In this document: positions 11,201 to 18,709 of the stretch, in pieces
Layout of the letters: each line of letters starts with the position of its first letter
Position numbering within the stretch: position 1 is the stretch's first letter
The notes under the pieces: model-generated
Seen by the model: the letters and a program-made list of their open reading frames with translations, nothing else
Database searches by the model: none
Told to the model about the DNA's origin: nothing
Source of the DNA: Clavaria fumosa
Taxonomy: Eukaryota > Basidiomycota > Agaricomycetes > Agaricales > Clavariaceae
Reading direction: 5' to 3'
Length of the DNA: 64,000 bases
NCBI GenBank assembly: GCA_951802425.1
Contig: OX637803.1
Location: forward strand, 1,984,001-2,048,000
Made by a program: the position numbers and the translations under genes

Positions 11201-12410
11201 CAATTTCTTCCCTCAAGATGTGATTCATGAACCTTTGGAAAGTTGCAGGGGCATTCTGGAGCCCGAACCACATCACCGTCAGCTCGAACAAACCTCGCAA
11301 TGTCAAGAAGGCACATCTTTCCTGGTGACCTTCCCACAACCTCATCGATGGGAAACCTCCTTTCACATCAATCTTGGAGAAAATCTTTGCTCCCCGTAAC
11401 TTGTCTACACAGTCGCGGATGCATGGCAGTGGGAACTTGTCCTTGATTAGGAATGAGTTGAGCCGCAAGTAGTCGATGATGGGTCAGAGCTTGTCCTTTT
11501 CTCATTTGAAGAAGAACAGGCTGGCGTAGGGGGATTTGGAGGGTCTTATCCTTCCCGAGGCCAGTTTCTCGTCGATCCACCAGTTCATCTCGAGCATTTC
11601 CTCTCTCGTCAGCGAGTATAGTTTGGAGGACAAGTGGCCCGGATCCTTGCGGAACTCAATCTTGATGTCAAAATCGGGTCGCGGTTTGGGCAACTCATCC
11701 CATTTGGCTTCGCTGAAGACTGTTGGGTACAGTGATGGCCAGTCAGGCATGTCTCCCGGGTCCGAAGAACGAATGTCCATGGTTGTTTGCAATGCATTGT
11801 CCCAGTCAGTACTTTTCGGGTAGGCCCATGGACTCGCAAGAAGCGGATCAAAGTGGCAACTCTGGGGGCAGTGTTTGAAGGAGACTTTCCCTAGTGGCCA
11901 GTCGATCTCAGGGTTGTGTTTTGATAGCCAGTCATGTCCCAGGATGATCTTGTGTGACTTAGCCATTCTGAGCAAGAAGTGTATTCGTTCTTGGTGGTCC
12001 CCTATCGTTAACAAGAGATCAATGCCATAGCGAATAGGTCCATTCTTGTTTGCCGATCCATCCACATTGTACACTTTAATCGGGTTTTGTAGTGGGACCG
12101 GTTCCAGCCCAAGTTCCTTGCACCAGGTTAAGTCCATGAAACAATTGGTGCATCCTGAGTCAATCAGGACCTTAACACCTCCCCATTTGGCTGTAGTTAG
12201 GGTCTCAAAGTGCGCCAGCAGAGTTAGCTCTCTCTTCTGCCTCTTTGGTTTCTCTTCCGCGACCTTTACTGTGGCTCTGTCCTCAAGTTCGTTCGCGCTC
12301 TGGGCATGTCTCCGTTGCAAGATTGTATATTTTGGTATACTTGCTACAGGTACAGGGGCGGGGGCGGGAACATGGCTCATACTGTTACAGAGACACGAGT
12401 TCGGACTCAC
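8267..12410 (-). pseudogene. Degenerate pol of Gypsy copy D
   Basis: Protease (VLIDSGCTNCFMD) lies near 12170-12130 and the start of RT follows in an open stretch 12410-11502. RT continues in another frame (11468-11118) with the catalytic YIDDVIIF. RNase H is at 10928-10479 (ETDVSN). The integrase zinc finger is at 10364-9990 (CEGCQRTKPNQTK). The integrase core and chromodomain form a long open stretch to 8267 with DDE motifs (WDIVGPLPQ, SNCGLQF, QTDGQTE) and YDIEEILDVKK. The hAT MITE separates the zinc finger from the core. Stops or frameshifts near 11500, 11110 and 10470 add to the damage. The second DDE motif reads SNCG where the family usually has SDQG/SDRG, so the catalytic Asp seems lost. 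Confidence 0.9.
9380..9981. mobile_element. 602-bp hAT-type MITE, copy 1 (inside Gypsy D)
   Basis: The ends are TAGTGTTGCC and GGCAACACTA, perfect 10-bp terminal inverted repeats. It is flanked by a perfect 8-bp target duplication GGCGCAGC (9372-9379 and 9982-9989), the length made by hAT transposases. Subterminal regions are full of AGCTGCAGCT/TAGCTATGGC-like short inverted motifs. There is no coding capacity. It is nearly identical to 52198-52799. Confidence 0.95.
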
Positions 12411-12470
12411 TGCATCTCTTCTCCAAAACCCTGCTCCTGAGTAGGAGCTGGCAGGGGCGGTGGTGAGAGC

Positions 12471-13118
12471 TCAGGTGGCGATGGACTTGCGGGTTGGGGT
12501 TGCAGTTCCGGAGTTGCGGGTGACTGTGGTGGTGGTGGTGACATTGCTGGTCGGACTAGGTGCTCGTCTAAACTTGCAAAGTCTATGGGGGGCTCTGTAT
12601 GAACTGGCAGTGCTGGGGGGGATGGGGTTGACGGGGCAACAGATGAAGGCGAGGGGTCTATATTCATGGACGATGAACTGTTTGATTCCGATGAGACTAA
12701 GCTCTGTCTGGATCGCCACAGAAACGTGCACGGGTTCATTTGTCGGCTCATCATTGTCGGAGTTTACATAGTCCTCAAGGTCATCGAGGTTGATATCGAT
12801 GGTGCTATGGGCTGGTGACCTCTCTCCTGAGGTCGCGGAATCTGGTAACACAGCTACTAGGGCTTCTCTCAGTCTCTGTTGTCGCCTGCTCTGCTCCTGT
12901 GCGTATAGCCTCACAAAGTAAGGCGCAAGTCTTCTCTCTTCCTCAATAATCCAAAGTTCAAAAGGGCACAGCTCTTGGGGTCTCAGGACTGCAGTCTCCG
13001 TTTCTGAAACGTCAGATTCTGTAGGGGTATCTGGGTAGATCTCTGCTCTTACACGGGTGTCAAAATACCTTGCCCAGTATTTGTCTTCTCCAAAATCTAG
13101 GACTGGTGAGCCACTCAT
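12471..13118 (-). pseudogene. ORF1 of copy D, acidic, no recognisable capsid domain
   Basis: The 215-residue frame starts MSGSPVLDFGEDKYWARYF and is rich in Glu, Asp, Ser and Pro. A Gag ORF is expected here, but I see neither a retrotransposon Gag capsid segment like that of family 1 nor a CCHC zinc knuckle before the protease begins near 12410. Either an internal deletion removed capsid, or only the extreme N-terminal part of Gag is left. Overlapping frames on both strands in 12407-12771 are shadows of Pro/Ser-rich sequence. Confidence 0.55.
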
Positions 13119-13249
13119 CTGTAATGTCTTCGTTACGCATCAGGTACACCAGAGTGATTTTCTCGTCGTTCTGTTGCACATGACGGGCAGGGGGAAAAGA
13201 GGGAAGCTAGGCTGACCAGGGTGAATGGGGTCGAGGTAGCTAGGGGTGG

Positions 13250-13261
13250 ACGTTGAAATTG
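13250..13261 (-). promoter_or_regulatory. Putative self-priming primer-binding site of copy D
   Basis: Directly after the 5' LTR the minus strand reads CAATTTCAACGT. It is exactly complementary to ACGTTGAAATTG inside the same LTR, about 35 nt downstream of its TATA box. In Tf1-type elements the first bases of the mRNA fold back and prime at such a site. I recognise no tRNA 3'-end complement here. Confidence 0.7.
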
Positions 13262-13845
13262 TGTCAGTCCAGTTCCCTAACAGAAGCAAAAGGGGGAAGG
13301 TAACTCAATTTCAACGTAGGGAACTACACTCATTACATGGGCACTATATATACTAGGGGAGGGGGCTGTGTAGCGGATGAGTCATAGGTAGGGGAATGAG
13401 GCTACGCGCACTGAGTCGTGCAGGATAGGGGAGGCAGTATAGGGAAAAGAGATGCCAAATAGGGAAGGTAGCGGCGAGGCACAGATAAAGGGAGGGCGAC
13501 AGGGGGAATGCTTGGCATGGGCTTGGCTGCCCGTGGGGAGACCTGGATTAGTCCTGATTAGGATAGATTATTTGATGGGAACTGTCAGAGTGGTTATTGC
13601 TGATCCACCTCCATCACGAATTGCAAAGTGTGAGAGAATGCAGGGGACACGGATGGGAGCACGTGATGGGCGCTTATCGCAGACCTATAGATGCCAGAGG
13701 GGGGTCACGGAGGTAGGTTTCAAGGTCGCGGGTGGGCGTCTAAGGTTGCGGGTGATCATGTGACCCTATAATATGTGTTCCTCATTGCAAGCTCCTGGTA
13801 CACTGTGGGGTCTAGCGGTGGTGGTTTACATAAGCAATCCTGACA
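13262..13845 (-). repeat. 5' LTR of Gypsy copy D
   Basis: A 584-bp LTR. On the minus strand a TATATATA box near 13345-13352 is followed about 35 nt later by ACGTTGAAATTG (13306-13317), the putative transcript start. The complement of this 12-mer sits immediately after the LTR at 13250-13261. Confidence 0.95.
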
Positions 13846-13850
13846 AGTAA

Positions 13851-15181
13851 TGAATTCCAGGGAGGTGACAGAGATGGTGGGTGGGTTGTTAAACTAATCT
13901 ACACCCTCCCCATATGTCCACAGGTAGTGTGTGTATCCTCCACTATCCATTTTCAAGCCAGAGTACTGCAGAGTATTGCAGAATTGTGGAAAATGAATAT
14001 TTTCTGTGTATTTTGCAAATTGACACTGAACCAAGGCAGATACAAATGCGGGGTGTCCAGATTTGGAATCTCCTGATTTTTTCTGATTTTTTGTGTATAA
14101 AAAGTCATATTTTGCAAGCCATGCAAAATTTTTCCCACAGTCATAGCAGCTTACCAAAAGCAGCTATGCCTGATTGGTAACCTGTACCTGAGGGACCAGG
14201 CACAGGGCTGCTCAATTTCGAGATTTTGTTTTTATTTTTAGCATATTTTGTTTGCCATTGTTTGACCAGAATTCCTTACTGGCTGAGTGTGCAGGGAAGG
14301 CCTGAAAGGGACATGTATTGTAATATATTGCATGGCTATTGTCCACTTTGGGACAAGTGCATCACAGTTGTCACAGAGGCTGTATTGTCATGTCTTGCAA
14401 TACACTTACAGTCATCTCTTGCAATAGCTATTTATTGTAATTACAATACTCTATTGCAAGGAATTCACGTCTTTGACTGCTAACTCCTCCCTCAATGTTG
14501 ACAGACTGGGCAACCATGACCTTGCCCAAGTCCATTTTCCACATCCTGCTCACATTGGGGTCCCTGGAACCAGTAAAGTGAGGAGTCTTGCCCCCACTCA
14601 ACTCATGACCATCAGGGTTGCCACCACTACCGATCCCAATCCTTCCACATGCCTCAACACCTCATCCACCCTTGCGTCATCCCAACCCAAGTCATTCTTC
14701 ACCTGCCATTGTCAAAACTCCTGGACCCACAAACACTTTCCATGGTCCTCCGTGCACTGACAACACTTGCTGGCAGTATTGTGCTTGCACTGCCAGCCCT
14801 TTGCAATGCAATTGTTGCAATCCTGTGACTCAATGATTAGAAAGAACAAGTGGAATGAGAAATACTATTACACACCTCTTGCTCCATCCCATTCCACTCC
14901 TTATTTTCTTTTGCTGATCCAATTTTTTTCCATGCCTTCAAGAACTCCATGGGTGATGGATCTAATATGCCTGTGACATTGTCCCTCACCTTGCTAGGGC
15001 TTGCAACATTGCCTGTGACATTGGCAACCAACTTGCTAGGGCTAGGCAATGGCACAGATACTCTGTGGATACATTTCTCTGTATCCATACTCATACTCAC
15101 CACAGATACGGATACAAAATCCTTGGATTTATCCACGGATTTCTGATTAAATGACACCAAGAACATCCAAAATGGTTAGGA
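13851..15181. other. No gene; AT-rich repeat-like DNA
   Basis: About 1.3 kb with only short, unrecognised frames. It contains repeated phrases such as TTGCTAGGGCTTGCAAC (around 14990 and 15030) and a run of GGATAC-type motifs at 15058-15140. Similar GGATAC-rich and CTAGGGC phrases occur at 23983-24110, on the far side of copy B, so both probably belong to one older repeat. Confidence 0.5.
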
Positions 15182-15230
15182 ATTGACTGAGATATGCTCA
15201 AAACAGTGTTTTGACTCTATCTCAGTCAAT
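15182..15230. repeat. 49-bp near-perfect palindrome
   Basis: Arms ATTGACTGAGATA and TATCTCAGTCAAT are perfect complements. The inner part is a near-perfect continuation (TCAAAACA against TGTTTTGA), so the whole segment can fold into one hairpin with three or so mismatches. It sits at the left edge of the composite element. Confidence 0.85.
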
Positions 15231-15262
15231 TCATCAGGAAACCTCAAAATGTCTTGACCCAG

Positions 15263-15301
15263 CTTGATCTGTCTTGACCTTAGTGGTCAAGACAGATCAA
15301 G
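15263..15301. repeat. Left terminal hairpin (17-bp stem, 5-nt loop)
   Basis: CTTGATCTGTCTTGACC is followed by TTAGT and its exact reverse complement. A related hairpin lies in the opposite end at 18301-18336. Confidence 0.9.
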
Positions 15302-15435
15302 AACTTTTTTGGTCAAGAACTCTGTCTTGAAAACGCAAAACAAACCTACTTATACAAGTTAAAGTTCTTGATTCAAGAACAATCAAGTGTACAAAGTAAT
15401 CAAGTGTACAAGATGTGATAAGGGGTCAAGACAAT

Positions 15436-16510
15436 GGTTCCGCTGCTGCCGCCGCCATCGTGCACTGCTACCGCTGCCATCGTGTGCTGATGCCGCTGCC
15501 GCCGCCATTGTGCGCTGCTGCCGCTGCGGTCGTGCGCTGCTGCCGCCACTGTGGTTGTGCGCTGCTGCCGCCGCCGTCGTGCGCTGCTGCCGTCGTGCAC
15601 TGCTGCCGCCGCTGCGGTCATGCGCTGCTGCCGCCGCTGCGGTCGCGCTGCCGCTGCTGGTGCCATCGCCGCTGCTGCTGGTGCCATCACCGCTGCTGTT
15701 GGTGCCACCGCTGCCGCCGCCACCGCCGTCGCTGCTAGTGCTGCCGCTACCGTCGTCATCGCTGTGCTGCCGCTGCCGCCGTCACTGCTGGTACCGCCGT
15801 CGCCATCGCTGTTGGCGCCGCCACCGCCGCCGCTGCTGGTGCCGTCGCCGCCGCCGCCGCTACCGTCATCATCACTGCGCCGCTGCCGCTGCTGCTGGTG
15901 CTGGTGCTGCCGCTGCCGCCATCACTGCTGGTACTGCCGCCACCGCCGCTGCTGCTGGTGCCGTCGCCGCTGCTGCTGGTGCCACCACCGCCGCCGCTAC
16001 CGTCATTGTCACTGCGCCGCCGCCGCTGCCGCCGCTGGTGCCGCCGCCACCGCCATCGCTGCTGGTGCCGTCGCCGCTGCTGCTGGTGCTGCCGCCACTG
16101 CCGCCACCGCCGTCGCTGCTAGTGCCACCGCTACCGTCGTCATCGCTGCACCGCCGCCACTGCTGCTGGTGCCGTCGCCGCTGCTGCTGGTGCCGCTGCT
16201 GTCGCCGTCACTGCTGGTACTGCCGCCGCCGCCATCGCAGCCGGTGCCGCTGCCGCCGCCTTCACTGCTGGTGCTGCCACCGCCGCTGCCACCGCCGTCG
16301 CTGCTGGTGCCGCCGCCGCCGCCACCACCATCGCTGCTGGTGCCGCTGCTACCGTCGTTGTCGCTGCTAGTGCCGCTGCTACCATTGTCGCTGCTTTGCT
16401 GCTGCCGCCGCCGCCGTCCATTGCTGCCGCCGCCACCGTCGTCGCTGTCCATTGCCGCTGCCGATGTCGACCGCTTCTGCTGCCACTGTCGTTGTTGCCG
16501 CCTGCCGTTT
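15436..16510. repeat. GC-rich trinucleotide (CTG/CCG-type) array
   Basis: More than 1 kb of GCTGCCGCC-like and GCTGCTGGTGCC-like units. Because the period is three, long open frames arise in several frames on both strands (Ala-, Arg/Cys- or Pro/Leu-rich). Their composition is that of a simple repeat, so I call repeat rather than protein. Confidence 0.85.
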
Positions 16511-16589
16511 CTGCATTTGGGGTCATGAGAAAGGGAGAAAAAGAGAGGGGGCGGCATCACCTGAGTTGTCGTCCATGGTTCCTGCTGTC

Positions 16590-17430
16590 GACGTCGGGAT
16601 GCGTAGGAGGTGTGCAGGCATGTGCGTCAGGTAGAGTCGGTGCAATGCGTCTTCTGCAGCCTAGACAGGTTCAGAGGAAAGTTGAGTTTGCGGCAGCGCA
16701 GCCAGGTCAGAGGGAGGGAAGGCGCCATACGCAGTACTCTGCCATTTTGAGCGAGCTCCCAAACCCCTCGCCGAGCTGGTCAGTGCCGGAATAGATCCCA
16801 ACGACAATATGGGAGAGTTGGAGAAGCGGCCGGTCTCTTTGAGCAGACCTTTGGCATGGATACAGGCGCCAGGAACAGATGAGCTCTGGAAACAACGCAG
16901 AGACCTGGTGCTCACCGAGATTTTGGACGTTCGCGCTTGAACTTGGCGACTGTCTCGAGAAGAGCGCGTTTGGGGTCTCGGAATTTGAGCATGTTTCGGA
17001 GGTCGATTTCGCGGGAAAAGAAGGTGTTGGTGAACTTGCGGGCCGAGAGCAGACAACGGTGTTTATATACCAGGGCCACGATCTCTCGTGGTATAGACGC
17101 GAGTGCGTCTGCGTGAAGTACGCCCACTGTTGTCGGAGTATTGGCCTCTTTGTGAGAGGCAATGTGGTGAGAAACGGCATTGAGAAATAGGAAAGGACGC
17201 ATGGTACGATGCCACCGCAAGAGCTGGGTCGCGCCCATCTCATGCGCGATGCTGGCGCATGTTATTGGGCCGACGTGTGCGCTTACTGCAGCCTTGAGGA
17301 CGCGGGTGGGGAGGTGGGGGTAGCTCGCGTGGACGTATTCAGTGGCGAAGAGGCCGAGGATGGGATTTTCAAGAGATGAGAGCTGATCGTTGGACGGGGG
17401 CGGAGCAGCGTTGGGATGGTGTTGCTGGTA
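16590..17430 (-). pseudogene. Captured fragment of mitochondrial ribosomal protein mL44 (MRPL3-like)
   Basis: On the minus strand, from about 17430 down, one frame reads an RNase III-like segment (LGLFATEYVHASYPHLPTR, AHVGPITCASIAHEMGA) as in fungal mL44. It continues through LRNMLKFRDPKRALLETV and KFKRERPKSR, and the dsRNA-binding part follows (GRFSNSPI, then VVGIYSGTDQLGEG, then AAEDALHRLYLTHMP). A one-base loss near 16805 shifts the frame between GRFSNSPI and VVGIYSG. A canonical intron is retained at 16661-16730, so the copy was taken as DNA, not cDNA. The true N-terminus is missing. It sits between two direct repeats of about 43 bp (16547-16590 and 17458-17500). The mL44 name rests on family recall; the fold assignment is fairly sure. 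Confidence 0.7.
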
Positions 17431-17457
17431 GAACAGGAGGAAGGAGGGGTGAGTGCA

Positions 17458-17690
17458 GGGGCGGCATCACCTGAGTTGTCGTCCATTGTTCCTGCTGCTG
17501 CTGTCCACTGCCGCTGCCACCGCCGTCCACGTCACCCGCTGCTGCCGCCGCCGTCAACGCCATCTGCTGCTGCCGCCGCTCGTCGTCCGTTGCTGCTGCT
17601 GCCGCCGCCGTCACTGTCCATTGCCGCTGCTGCTGCTGCCACTGTCATCGTCAACAACCGCTGCTGTCGTTACCCCTGCCATTTCCTTAC
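17458..17690. repeat. Second trinucleotide array with flanking direct repeat
   Basis: It begins with GGGGCGGCATCACCTGAG (17458 on), a near copy of the segment at 16547-16590, and then runs into CTGCTGCCGCCGCC-type units like those at 15436-16510. The captured gene piece thus interrupts one larger array. Confidence 0.75.
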
Positions 17691-17999
17691 CTGGGGTCAG
17701 CAGAGGGAAAGACAGAGGAGGTCACCTGGGGTCGTTGCTGCCATTTTCGTTGTCACACAAAGAGAGAGAGAGAGGGAGAGGAAGAGGAGTGGGGGGGTGT
17801 TAGATCGAGGATGTGAGAGTAGTGTTGTGGGCACGACTGACAAGCGGGGTCGGACTTTGAACAAAGTTCAACATAGATCATGTGACCTTATGTCGAAATT
17901 TCTTTTGAAGTCCAATTCAGGTTTTGCTGATGTTGATGTCTTTTGTGGCTACTATGTAAATAAGTTCATTGATCACCATGCTTTTGAGATAGCTTCTTG

Positions 18000-18300
18000 A
18001 CATATTTTTTACTGCTTGTTTTCTAATTAGTCTTGATCATCTTATTGGCTCTTGACTACAATTGTTTCTTATTGGTCTTGAAACTTATTGGCTCTTGATT
18101 TCTTAGCATATCCTTGACTACAATACTCTCCAAGATAAAATACATGTGTTGATTTTCTTATTAGTCTTGACCATCTTATTAGTTCTTGACTACAATTATT
18201 GCTTGTTTTCTTATTGGTCTTGACCATCTTATTAGCTCTTGACTACTTAGCATATCCTTGACTACAACACTTTCCAAGATAAAATACATGTCTTGACTTT
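18000..18300. repeat. Tandem repeat of about 144 bp
   Basis: The segment CTTAGCATATCCTTGACTAC occurs at 18102 and again at 18246, and surrounding TTGGTCTTGACCATCTTATT-like phrases recur with it, giving two full units and a partial one. AT-rich, non-coding, directly inside the right end of the composite element. Confidence 0.8.
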
Positions 18301-18336
18301 CTTGACTGTCTTGACCAATTTGTCAAGACAGTCAAG
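18301..18336. repeat. Right terminal hairpin (15-bp stem)
   Basis: CTTGACTGTCTTGAC, a 6-nt loop CAATTT, then the exact reverse complement of the stem. It shares the GTCTTGAC core with the left hairpin. Confidence 0.9.
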
Positions 18337-18411
18337 GTGGGTCAAGACAATTCGAGGTTTGCTGATGTTCTTGACTGTTTTGGGCGATCTTTGGCTTGTT
18401 TTGAAGCCCAC

Positions 18412-18699
18412 TATCAGACTGGGTCTCACACAACTTAAGCGTAAGGTCATGACGACAATACTAAGATAAGGGGGAAAGGGTACAAGAATGGAAAAGACGT
18501 AGTATATATAGCGAACGCTTCGGCATTTGCCAGCGTTCCCACGCTCGGACCTCTCGGATCACGTGACGCGCCCAGGCCCAAGTCATGTGATCTCCTGATT
18601 ATGTAATCCTCCACCACAGGTCATGTGACCTTCCAACAATCTTCTCTAATTTCTCCACAACACCTCCTTTTGGGATGGCTTAGGTAAGCAATCCTAACA
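18412..18699 (-). repeat. 3' LTR of Gypsy copy B
   Basis: A 288-bp LTR, plus-strand ends TATCAGACTG and CAATCCTAACA. A TATA box (TATATATA, near 18505) and the AATACTAAGAT motif (plus strand) are conserved. Confidence 0.97.
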
Positions 18700-18709
18700 T
18701 CACCCCCTC

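Larger units (their letters stand above)
7661..13845 (-). mobile_element. Complete Ty3/Gypsy chromovirus, family 2 (copy D), nested hAT MITE inside
   Basis: The element has two LTRs of 580 and 584 bp, each bounded by TGTCAG and CTGACA, and a perfect 5-bp target duplication AGTAA (7656-7660 and 13846-13850). It reads on the minus strand: 5' LTR 13262-13845, ORF1 about 13118-12471, protease/RT/RNase H/integrase/chromodomain about 12410-8267, polypurine tract about 8241-8260, 3' LTR 7661-8240. Its proteins are related to family 1 but clearly distinct. It is inactive: pol is split by a MITE at 9380-9981 and has further frame breaks, and no capsid domain is recognisable. Confidence 0.95.
15182..18411. 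mobile_element. Candidate composite inverted-repeat element with terminal hairpins and a captured gene fragment
   Basis: The left end (about 15190-15302) and the right end (about 18299-18405) are imperfect inverted copies of each other. Both read inward through CAGTCAA, CATCAG, AAACCTC and GTCTTGACCC and then a perfect hairpin built on the same GTCTTGAC core. Between them lie a GC-rich trinucleotide array, a broken piece of a mitochondrial ribosomal protein gene, more array and about 144-bp tandem repeats. No transposase is seen. No clean target duplication was found because Gypsy copy B inserted at the right edge. I infer a non-autonomous DNA element that captured host DNA; the boundaries are approximate. 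Confidence 0.45.

Noticed and set aside
12407..12771. Overlapping frames on both strands in the Gypsy D ORF1 region
   Set aside because: Pro/Ser-rich shadow frames of the degenerate retroelement; no independent support.
13894..14760. Several frames of 60 to 95 codons left of the composite element
   Set aside because: Short, overlapping, on both strands, no recognisable motif; treated as non-coding repeat DNA.
15387..16560. Long open frames of 183 to 327 codons on both strands
   Set aside because: They arise from a GC-rich trinucleotide-type repeat that stays open in several frames at once. Composition is monotonous (Ala/Pro/Leu or Arg/Cys) and no domain is visible.
16661..17243. Minus-strand frames of 131 and 178 codons as independent genes
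   Set aside because: They are other-frame readings through the captured mL44 fragment and its retained introns.
15182..18411. Helitron as explanation for the composite element
   Set aside because: Gene capture and hairpins would fit, but hairpins occur at both ends, the ends are inverted repeats, and no TC start or CTRR end next to a single 3' hairpin is apparent.
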